From Perkinsus chesapeaki (Eukaryota > Perkinsozoa > Perkinsida > Perkinsidae), in assembly GCA_013115145.1 (NCBI GenBank), contig JAAPAO010000159.1, forward strand, positions 1-50,847: a DNA stretch of 50,847 nucleotides, given 5' to 3'. The notes below the pieces were generated by a model. It did no database searches. It saw nothing but the letters and a program-made list of their open reading frames with translations, and was not told the origin of the DNA. A program made the position numbers and the translations under genes. Of the stretch, positions 21,761 to 30,683 are shown in pieces; the first letter of the stretch is position 1; each line of letters starts with the position of its first letter.

Positions 21761-22231
21761 ATGATGAAACTTCAAATCTCACTTTACCAATCGCCTTGTC
21801 TGACCGAGAGGAGCTCTACATATGCTAAGAGGCTTCTTAGGTGGGGAACTCTATGTACCATGCTCCTTCAGTTGCTTGGTTCGAAAAACGGATGCAATGG
21901 CGCTATGCCGGAAAGCGGCCTTTACGCTGGTCAGACGGAGAAATATTACTTTCATTGGGTTGTTAGAGCAGCCGCCCCGGCTGCTAACGATGGTAAAGTG
22001 AGTATTAATGCCTCCCGCCTTGATGTTCCCGATGTCAAGAACCTCTTCTGCGATGATGTTTCATACTGGCAAGGCCCTGAGCCTATGAACACCATGGATC
22101 TTGATAGAGATAACGAGGGTCTGATCTCGCTGTCGAACAAGCTCGGAATAAACCCCCGAGAATGGTGGGGGTTCTCACATGATTTCTTTTGGATTGAAGC
22201 TTTCGGTGTCAGACTTGAACTAGTCGGATGA
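21761..22231 (+). CDS. ~155-residue unrecognised family, copy D
   Basis: Intact 156-codon frame beginning MMKLQISLYQSPCLTERSS, again with the hydrophobic WGTLCTMLLQLLG segment and the family blocks YAGQTEKYYFHWVV, INASRLDVPDVK, FCDDVSYWQG, DNEGLISLSNKLGINPREWWGF and WIEAFGVRLELVG. Its coding sequence is closer to copy B in several places (GSKNGC, MDLDRDNEGL) than to the adjacent copy C, hinting at exchange between the arms. The 3' flank leads into the right outer arm of the palindrome. Function unknown. Confidence 0.75.
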   Translation: MMKLQISLYQSPCLTERSSTYAKRLLRWGTLCTMLLQLLGSKNGCNGAMPESGLYAGQTEKYYFHWVVRAAAPAANDGKVSINASRLDVPDVKNLFCDDVSYWQGPEPMNTMDLDRDNEGLISLSNKLGINPREWWGFSHDFFWIEAFGVRLELVG

Positions 22232-22379
22232 AATATCCGCTACTACTATCCGATTCAAGCTGAAGGTATTTGGCCTATAGTGTCACGGGCTATAATATAG
22301 GCTATTGCTGTCTCCCTTCTTGTGTATTCTGTATAACAAGCTATGGCGTATCTGTACTGTTTTTATACAGTTATAACTT

Positions 22380-22925
22380 ATTATTTAGGCCCGTGCTGTC
22401 CGGAGATTCAATCCTCAACATATCGGAGTCCTTAGCTAATCCCGAAAGTTTCGCGACGAAACTATCTAACGTTTGGATCCCAAACCTAGTAGGTTAAAGC
22501 TAAGCCACTAAAGCTACCCTAGGAAATATGCAGTCAGAACACGTGTTCATTACTGCTGCAGGACTATTGACCGTAGTCTATTCAATAGACTCTATTGCAT
22601 TGCTGCTGCAGCGCTGTCAGGATGGGGCATTCTTGTACGGGTCGTACTGTACGAGGACCCGGCAGTTTCGAGCAACTGAAACCATCTATTGGGAGTGCAG
22701 AACCCGTGCTGCGGGCGAGCGGCTCGCCGTAAGCCCTAAAGGAGCCACGCTTCCTGCGAAACGAATCCGGCGACGCGACTCTACTTGCGAAAACTGTGAC
22801 AGTGCTACTGTCCTCTCTGGCGGCGGAGGCCTGGGTGAACCCAGGCGTCCCGTGGTCTTCGCTTTTCTTCGCCAAACGGTTTTAGGAACCCCATACTCGG
22901 ATAGTCCATGTTGGTCTAATATTAG
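22380..22925. repeat. Right outer arm of the large inverted repeat
   Basis: The reverse complement of blocks within 15,640-16,990. It is shorter than the left arm because the 57-bp minisatellite and other sequence are absent. No gene is recognised. Confidence 0.75.
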
Positions 22926-23149
22926 TTAACACGTTAACGCCAGCAAAAGCGGAAAACACGCCAATTGGCCCTCTTATTGTGATATTATCTCTTATCTCTT
23001 ATTGCTACGCCATTGTGATCTTCGAGCCGGGTACTTCACACAAGAAGTGAGCCACGTGACCGCAAGACTGTCATATCAAGCACGACTATCATATGTCACT
23101 CCCGCTCTGACACAGGCCGCGCGAGCGCAACGAGCGACTCGGAAGAAGT
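22926..23149. other. Spacer after the palindrome
   Basis: About 220 bp with no recognised feature. Confidence 0.4.
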
Positions 23150-23892
23150 GATGGACTGGATATCGCGGTTGATCGCATCTACTCCACCGAGTAGTTTTGG
23201 GCCGTGCTCAGGGTTTATTGAAAAGGGGTAAGCACCTCAGCTTTGACCCCTTCACTCTTCAACCGGTCCACAATGTCGATTCGCTCGCAGCCCTGCGGCG
23301 AAAACGGGTCTTGAAGGCAAAGGAGCCCACCAATGGCCACCATCTCTGGCACTTTCACTTAGAGCATGTCGCCCCAACATTCATACACCTTAATCAGGGA
23401 CTGCTCAGGCCCTGAGCCCCAGGGTACTGCGCGCACCAGGTCCTCGCCAAATTCGGCAAACGCGGACTAGTGTTTTACCAAGCGTGGTTCTCGAAGACAC
23501 CGTCGCTGCCATTCCCTCGTACTCTTCCTCAAGCTCGGCCATTCTGGCGGCATCGTGACGCGACACAGCCTTCAAGCTGCGCACCGTCCCCTCTTCCCTC
23601 TCCAACCTGTTGAGGATACTGAAGAGAGTCGCCTGAGTCATCGAAAATCGACTCGAATTATTCGAGTGCCAAGAGCCAGTCAGGTAAGTAGGCTCCTAGG
23701 TTAGCCATACGGTGAACCTCGGAGATCAACGACGAGGCTCTATCAGTCGGCAGCTTACCCACCAATGTCTCCACGAGACGGCGAATCTCATAAGTGTTAT
23801 CCAGGCCAAACAGCTTGCCAGCCATGGAATGCAATCTCCTGGCATCGGCGCTGAGCTCGTTGACCGTAGTAAACTTCATGCGAAGAAGACTA
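23150..23892 (-). pseudogene. Retroelement gag-like remnant
   Basis: Minus-strand frames read as decayed coding sequence. From 23,892 downward: LSADARRLHSMAGKLFGLDN, then RRLVETLVGKLPTDRAS and VHRMANLGAYLPDWLLALE to a stop near 23,658. A second frame (23,641-23,405) carries TQATLFSILNRLEREEGT and a helical EELEEEYEG-like tract, and a third (about 23,400-23,160) contains VAIGGLLCLQDPF with interrupting stops. Helical, charged, repeatedly frameshifted sequence next to a reverse-transcriptase fragment suggests an LTR-type gag, but the assignment is tentative. It abuts the protease pseudogene exactly where homology to the intact gene begins. Confidence 0.45.
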
Positions 23893-24383
23893 GTCACCGA
23901 CTCTGTCGGGGCCGAGTTCTGCACTATTTTCTTACGGGTTGGTAAGCTCAAAAAACATGATGCTTTTGTGCGCGGCGCACAGTGCCCCCACTTGAAAATT
24001 CATTCATTCGATTCGATACTGGGACTGGAAGCTTAGCATTTCCCGAATTCATCTTCATGGATGTCAAAGAGAAGCTAATCAACTTCGCCTCACGAGATTC
24101 TGGGCGCACTGTAAATTTTAAAGTGGCGAACGGTCTAGTATATGTTGGGTTCCCTGCCCTCCAATACCTCCCAACTTAAACCTTATCAGTGGGAGTAAAG
24201 GAGAAACCGTTCGAGGTGAAAATACTTCCGAACGATTATATTTTTGGCTGTGATGGTCAGTGGTGCGCTTCCAGGATCATCTACCTAGGTAAAGATATCA
24301 TTCTTGGTAGACCCTTTTTCTCATCCTACTTCCTGGGCGCTGACCTCGAGAATGCAAAGTTGAAGGTTGCAAACTACAAATGA
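23893..24383 (+). pseudogene. 5'-truncated aspartic-protease-like pseudogene
   Basis: A decayed copy of the C-terminal half of the gene at 26896-27990. Homology starts abruptly at 23893 (matching 27513) and runs to the shared end VANYK. Lesions include one A fewer in the A-run near 23,950, an insertion just after it, and a stop created in the LPTLTF region (LPT then TAA, ~24,178). After the stop, homology resumes with KEKPFEVKILPNDYIF and DIILGRPFF. Similarity continues through 3' flank to about 24,680 (compare 27,991-28,230). The catalytic N-lobe is absent. It cannot make a working enzyme. Confidence 0.85.
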
Positions 24384-24779
24384 TATAAATTTAGTTCCCA
24401 TCATCCGGTATTGTCATTTCAGCTACGCTTTTTTTCCGCCACTCGCGACATAAGAGTCAGATAAAGGCTAATAGAGTCACTCATTAAAGAAATTGTCATA
24501 GTATGACTGACTGAGCTGAGTATTACTCATCTCCGATCCTATTTTCATCTGTTGTATTGGAATAGTCCTATAAATTTGTAACTTGTGGAGTGATAAGCTG
24601 ACGCGCCCTTTAGCAGTGCTACTGTATAATAGCAAGCATGTTGCGACAAACATTGGACTCCAATGATTGGAGCACTGTCGAATACGAGGAATTGTCACAG
24701 ATACAGATAACGAATCATAAGCAGCAGTATGAACGATATATGTGCTAGAAACGCGTGCGTTGTCACGGGTGCCAAATTT

Positions 24780-25690
24780 TCGAGATTAAGTGTCCAAAAA
24801 TTACCGGAGAAGCCGGGTGAACAGTCTGACAGACGTCGCGCACAAAGTGACCCTGCCCGAATTGGACACTACCCGCAGTGTGGTGGAGGAAATATGGAGG
24901 GAGTACAAGCGTCCGGTGAAGTTGCAACTATGGAAGAGAGATCATCGCGACGCGTATCGGCAAGTGCCGTTACGCGCAGCGAGAAGGGATTCACGACAGT
25001 GTTGTTGAAGGATCCCGAGACAGGCACACTGCAGGGATTCAGTCTTGTGTCAGTCTAGTGTTCACCGAGTCTTTCCCTTCGGGGCAGTATCATCGGTCAC
25101 CGGGTATTTGAGACTCGGTATGATGATAACTCATTGTTTGAGGGTTATGTTCGCGTGTGGGCTACAATCGTATCTAGACGATTTCTATGCACTGGAGCCC
25201 AGGAGCGTCGTCCAGAGCTCATTCGACGCGTTCGGAGTGCTTAACCGGCTGCTTGGTGTGGAGATAAAAGAAGAGAAGGACGTAATCCCAGCCTGTCGGG
25301 CGAAGGTCCTCGGTATCGTCATAGACGTGGGAGAGGAGACGGAGGTACGGTTCGAGTTAGATGAGCATAAGCGAGCGCAACTAATGGCGACGGTGAGACA
25401 CGCGTTGATGGAAGGTTTCCCCGAAGGTGCCGCAGGGAGGAAGCTAGCGGGAAGGTTGAGCTTTGCATGTAGCACCTTCAGTGGCCGATGCGGGAGGGCG
25501 TACGTGCGCACGCTCATACTCGAGGGGTTTCGCCGTGGAATACCCTCAAAGTCACAAAGGAAGGAGGTCGAAGGAGCAATGCGGGGAATCTTCCGACTGT
25601 TGGGAAGCGGAAGAAGTAGCCACAGAGGGAGAGTTGTGCTCTAGCGCTCTTGAGCTACGTCTATTCGGAACCCCCTCTTGGCTAGCTCTT
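24780..25690 (+). pseudogene. Reverse transcriptase remnant (retrotransposon)
   Basis: Three plus-strand frames together read as a reverse transcriptase: LWKRDHRDAYRQVPLR (~24,930-24,980), then FPFGAVSSVTGYLRLGMM (~25,075-25,125), then the active-site box SYLDDFYAL (~25,168), followed by LGIVIDVGEETEVRFELDE-like thumb sequence and AGRLSFACSTFSGRCGRAY. Frame changes near 25,000 and 25,040 break it. The ...KRAQL...GRLSFA...GR region resembles DIRS-like and related elements of protists, but the clade is uncertain. No long terminal repeats, integrase or recombinase were found within the window. Confidence 0.7.
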
Positions 25691-26895
25691 ATGTCGTGGT
25701 AGGTGATTCAACCAGGCTCAGGGTAGTTTCCGCGCTAGTGATGTTGTGAGACATGGTGTGCGTCTGGCTTGTTCATCGAGCTATGTGCATGTACAGTATC
25801 TACGCTTTCTCCTTTGATCTTACTCCTGCTTGATTAGGTTTGCGAAACATGAGTTATTTCCTCGCAAAAAGCTCTAGTACAGTTACTGTAGCCAATCGAT
25901 CCCTTGGTACGTTGTGTATCGACTGACAGGTGATATGGTTAAACTGGATACAATGATATTGATTATCCCTGCGCGGCCATGCATGCTCGCGGATTTCTTT
26001 GAAAACAATCGTTGTTTTCCATTAGTCACCTCACGGATTTTCTTCTCAATCTTCCAACTCGGTTATTACTATTAGTGGGCCACTAATAGTGGCGTTCTCG
26101 AGCTGTCGACTAACCCGATGCCTCAACCGCCTTCAGCAGCTCCACCTACCATCGTAGGCATTCCGTGATTTCCGCAAATTTCCGCGGAAATATTTCTGCG
26201 GAAATTTCGGAATTTCTGCATTGGGCAAGATTTCCGTTTATTGCGGAAATTTCAGAAATTTTGTTCAAAAGTGGCCAATTTTTGGGCCTCTTTTGTGTGA
26301 AAATTAACCTCCACACTCTCCTCAATGAGGTCCCCGTGGAATTCGACGGGCCCACCGGGTGGGCCCCACCCCGGATGAGCTTCCCATACAAGTTTTATGA
26401 TATAACCGAAGTGATGTTTATCAGGATTAGACTCATCGGTTCCGGTCACCGGAATCTGGTGACCGAAATCCGGTCCCGAACTCCCGGGACAGATGTTGTA
26501 CGCAGGCACAAGCCCGCATGCCAACTAAAATCAGATCCACTAGTGAAAAATTTACGTCCTTATTTCAGCTTCGACTACCAACGGTCAGCGAAGCTCGCTT
26601 CGGACTACTTTGTTTGAAAGTGAAAGTACCTCAGAGGCGGGTCTTTTGCTATGTCCTCCCTGTGCCTAATTGATTTTGGCTAATTAGACAGAGGCTTTCC
26701 TTGCACATAGCTTTGGCCCGTTCATTACCGCATCGACTCCAAAAGCAGCTATTGAAAAGCCTGGGACTTCCGTGGCTGGGAGGGAAGGTTTGCTTTGTGG
26801 TTACAGCAGACTCAACGAGTTTCCTTATACTTTAAAGCTTGACTAGAGTAAAACTCAACTTATTTTATCCTTAGTAAAGACCCTTAAACCCACCT
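25691..26895. other. Intergenic region with TTTCCGCGGAAATT repeats
   Basis: Between the reverse-transcriptase remnant and the next gene. At 26,160-26,265 the words ttccgcggaaat and ttgcggaaatttc recur in direct and inverted form, followed by nested inverted words around 26,340-26,380 (gggcccaccgggtgggccc) and 26,435-26,490 (ggtcaccgg/ctggtgacc). No gene is recognised. A pyrimidine tract ending ttattttatccttag (~26,860-26,874) lies 22 nt before the next start codon and could be an acceptor. Confidence 0.5.
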
Positions 26896-27990
26896 ATGAA
26901 CATCGCTCTCTTGCTACGTAGCCTATACTGCCTTATAGTGGTGGTCCGTGGTCAGATATCTCTACCGTTAGCAGACGGCGATATTGGCGTAAACATCGAT
27001 GGGAATCCTCTCCAACTGACCGTTGACAACGGGTCGCCGGATACGTTTGTTGTATACAGAGATTGGTATGAAGATAAATACGGAAAAGATGCCTGCAAGA
27101 CGCTTCCTTCTGGGTGCTATTCATGCCCTTCTGAGTGCGACCCTTACGCAAAGGAAGTGTTCGTTAGGAGCTTCAACGATGGTTCTAAGTATTTTATGGT
27201 ATATCTCAAGGGTGCTTTGTCCGTGAATGGAAAGATGGTTGGGGACATTGAGTTCGGCTTAGTTTTAGACTTTATTCCGAACCCTAGAACCCCCAATCAA
27301 TTCCCATTTTCACTGTTCGGTATTGGTTATGATTCTATACCTGGCCACTATACTGTCCTTCATCAGCTTCATGCTAGGAAACTCGTCCCGGAGTTCGCTT
27401 ACCAGATTTGCTCTCCCACGCCACCTTTAGTATTCGCCGGACAACTAGTATTGGGAAGCTCACAAGGCGCATGCTCTATCCAACAGCCAATGGCAATCCT
27501 ACCAATGGTTATGTCACCGACTCTGTCGGGGCCGAGTTCTGCAATACTTTCTTACGGGTTGGTAAGCTCAAAAAAACATGATGCTTTTGTGCGCCCACTT
27601 GCTAATTTAGTGGTTCGCTTCGATACTGGAACTGGTAGCTTAGCATTCCCTGAATACATCTTCATGGACGTTAAAGAGAAGCTAATCAACTTTGCTTCAC
27701 GAGATTCTGGACGCACTGTGGATGCCAAGGTGGTGAACGGTCTATTATATGTTGGGTTCCCTGCCCTCCAATACCTCCCAACTTTAACCTTCTCAGTGGG
27801 TGTAAAGGAGAAACCATTCGAGGTGAAAATACTTCCGAAAGATTATATTCTTAGGTGTGATGCTCAGTGGTGCACTTTGAGGATCCTGTACGTAGGTAAA
27901 CACATCATTCTTGGTAGACCCTTTTTCTTATCCTACTTCCTGGGCGCTGACCTCGAGAATGCAAAGTTGAAGGTTGCAAACTACAAATGA
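26896..27990 (+). CDS. Secreted aspartic-protease-like protein with an altered first active-site loop
   Basis: A 364-residue frame starting with a clear signal peptide (MNIALLLRSLYCLIVVVRGQ). Pepsin-like organisation: the first loop is LTVDNGSPDTFVV (Asp ~44, but Asn replaces Thr of the usual D-T-G), the second is VVRFDTGTGSLAFPE (Asp ~243). A cysteine-rich insertion CKTLPSGCYSCPSECD (~68-82) follows the first loop, SLFGIGYDSIPG marks the middle, and GRPFFLSYFLGADL marks the usual C-terminal strand. Both aspartates remain. The T-to-N change next to the first may reduce activity, so this could be a low-activity protease or a binding protein. A truncated pseudogene copy lies 3.6 kb upstream. 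Confidence 0.85.
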   Translation: MNIALLLRSLYCLIVVVRGQISLPLADGDIGVNIDGNPLQLTVDNGSPDTFVVYRDWYEDKYGKDACKTLPSGCYSCPSECDPYAKEVFVRSFNDGSKYFMVYLKGALSVNGKMVGDIEFGLVLDFIPNPRTPNQFPFSLFGIGYDSIPGHYTVLHQLHARKLVPEFAYQICSPTPPLVFAGQLVLGSSQGACSIQQPMAILPMVMSPTLSGPSSAILSYGLVSSKKHDAFVRPLANLVVRFDTGTGSLAFPEYIFMDVKEKLINFASRDSGRTVDAKVVNGLLYVGFPALQYLPTLTFSVGVKEKPFEVKILPKDYILRCDAQWCTLRILYVGKHIILGRPFFLSYFLGADLENAKLKVANYK

Positions 27991-30683
27991 TATAATTCGT
28001 GTCATCCAGTACTCTCATGTCAGTCGAAGAGTCAGATAAAAGCTATTCAAGTCAATAAGTCTTATTGAAAAATTGTCATACTCAGATCCGATCTTATTAT
28101 CATCTGTTGTGTTGAAATAATCCTATTAATTCGTAACTTATGGAGTGACAAACTGACGCGCCGTATAGCAGTGCTATAATAGCACACATGTTGCGACAAA
28201 CATTGGAGCACTGTGGGATATGAGAAATCGACAACTCAGAAATAGAAAAACTGTTTTTCAAAAACATAAAATTTCTGTTTTATTCGTCATATTTAATATG
28301 ACAACCCGACTACGGTCTCCACGGACGCTCGTTCCGAGATGAAATTCGTAGGCGTGAAATATCTATGATGCAGAGGTTGGGGCTCCCAACTTGGGAGTGT
28401 TGCACGATATGCCGTCCGAGGGACAGCGCTACTTCTCTATCGCTCGCCTGAAACTGTCATATCTGTAACGGTTCTAAGATAACTGTTCTATAGTTCCTTC
28501 TTGGGAACCTATGAATTAGATGAACTTATACTGAGTTCTTTAGGGAACTTATATTGAGTTCTATCTGAACTGTTTGCGACATAGTTGGGCTTCTATTTAG
28601 TCTATTCTAATCTATTAGCTGTGGTATCTACTCGTTAGTATCTGCATCTATAGTCTAATCTAGTTATAACCAAACTATTGCATTTAACTAGTATCTTGAT
28701 CTCGTCTAACCACTCGCTCTACTATATCCGATTGCCTCTTCTAGTCGTGTTACAAGCCAAAGGGGATGCTACTTACAGTAGATCTGGGACGAAATTATCT
28801 ACTCTTGATCGCTCTGTTTCTCTCACGATTCAACAGGTTTAACTCCCTCTACACCCCCTCCGTCTAACGACGCTACACCATCATCTAGAACAGCCCCTAA
28901 CCCTAGATGTTCTACGGTTTCTTCAATTATTTATCTAAGTCGTCCCGTACAGCGACAATTATGCGCGTGCGCGTTTTGCACAAATCAGATGCTTAGCCTA
29001 TCGCTAGTGCTGGTTCTTTATAATGATCCTTAAACTTAAGGTCTTATCAAGTCTTCATCCTTACCTTTGGATAAGTTATTACGTATCTATACCGACTGTA
29101 CGATCGTATAGATTGTGGTCCCTACTGTACTTTTACTTCAACCCCAAATTGTTGGTAATTATTGGTATTTATATTGTTGGTTACTTTTATCTTGACTTGT
29201 GTTATTTATAAGTCAACAAGTACCTCAACACTCAACAGGAGTGTGGACAACATGACAGATTTCTGGCTCACATTCATCGATGATGAACCGTTTGATAGGA
29301 CGTATGAAACCGTTTGATTCAAACGGTGAGACAGAATAGTAGGCACTGCTCACTATCTGCCATGATGTTCAGTAGGTGTCATAATGACACTGTTATTCAT
29401 TGGGCGCCATCCGAACTTGGTATTTTCACTACTTACAGTATTTAGCTGAGGAGGTGGTTGTTTGTTTTCCCAGCAAAGTTTTCCTCTAGCAGGTGGCGGC
29501 AAGCAGCCATTATGGCATGTGCCATTACCCGATCGAAACTGGCCGTTCATCGAGCTCTCAGAGCTAAGGCAAAACAGAGCTCAGCTCTGTTTTGCCTTAG
29601 AAGGCTAATGTGCCGAGTCTTAATTGTTTACTGTAAAGAAAACCAACTGATTCAATCAGTCACGGTAACACGCACTCAGTGCGGAAGGGACACCCAACCC
29701 GAGATCCGAACATACCCCAGAGGTTTAGCGGGGAGAGGTCTCGGTAACCGAAATTCGGTTTCGGTTTCCATGTCGAAGCAGCAAGTGACCCAAGGCTACT
29801 CTGGAGGACATTAGTCACTATGGCACTAATGATTAGTGCCCCAGGCCCTACATCCGGCTTAATTGATGTGCCTGGGTTTTTTGAAAAGTCATTATACTGA
29901 ACGATGTCATCGTTAAATATCACGTTGCGTCGCAACAGTTGCGATGACGGTATTGAACACCCACAGTTATTGATATAACTGGGCCTGAAATTCAGGCCCT
30001 GAATGATCGATCAGTGATAAACTGTGTAAGATGGGCGTTGCGACTTTACAAGCGCCTTTAGGTCAGTGATGCCTCGACATCGCCGTATTCTGGGATGGAA
30101 GAGAGAGAGTTAAAAATTTGCAGGAGCCACCTGTCTGACAGGTCCTGTCACTATTTGGTGACCTTACTGTCGAACCGGGCTTAGCTCGGCAACAAGCCGT
30201 GCCCGACCAACACATCATAAATTTATGTAAAGATGTAAAACTCGTGTCATTTAGTAATTAAGGGACAGGCTTTTCAGTGGTGTACGTGGTTTTAGGTTTG
30301 AATAATCCGCTTTAATATTCTTCCCTAGCAGGAACATGAATTTTGCGCGCATTTTAAGCTGTGATTGCTAAGAATCTGTTGCACGATTCTTTTGATCCTC
30401 GCTATTGGCAAGGAGATTGGCACTGAAACTTTGAGAGTATGCTTGTTATTCATATTGATGCTTCGCGCAACACGGAGTATTGCAAAGCGAGAAATATTTC
30501 AATTAACTCGTATAGGCAACACACGAGATTCTCGGCCCGAGAAACGGCCCTCGGAAGGAACAGACTAGGTTTCCCCCAACACTTCATGCATTTGATAATT
30601 TATATGCTGCTTCTCACCGTATCTTCGATACCTGAGCTCGGGGTGCGAAATTAATTCAATTTGGATTATTCAAATAGATGCCA
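27991..30683. other. Long intergenic region with hairpins
   Basis: 27,991-28,230 is 3' flank shared with the pseudogene at 23,893. An 18-bp word gaacttata(c/t)tgagttct occurs twice in tandem at 28,522-28,562. Perfect hairpins with a 1-nt centre lie at 28,286-28,302, 29,564-29,600 (18-bp arms) and 29,822-29,840. Short frames at 29,023-29,211 and 30,365-30,568 (the latter with a hydrophobic start) have no other support. The 3' end of the minus-strand MORN gene is at 30,684. Confidence 0.5.
29564..29600. repeat. Perfect 18-bp-arm palindrome with a 1-nt centre
   Basis: ctaaggcaaaacagagct (29,564-29,581), then C, then its exact reverse complement (29,583-29,600). Confidence 0.9.
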
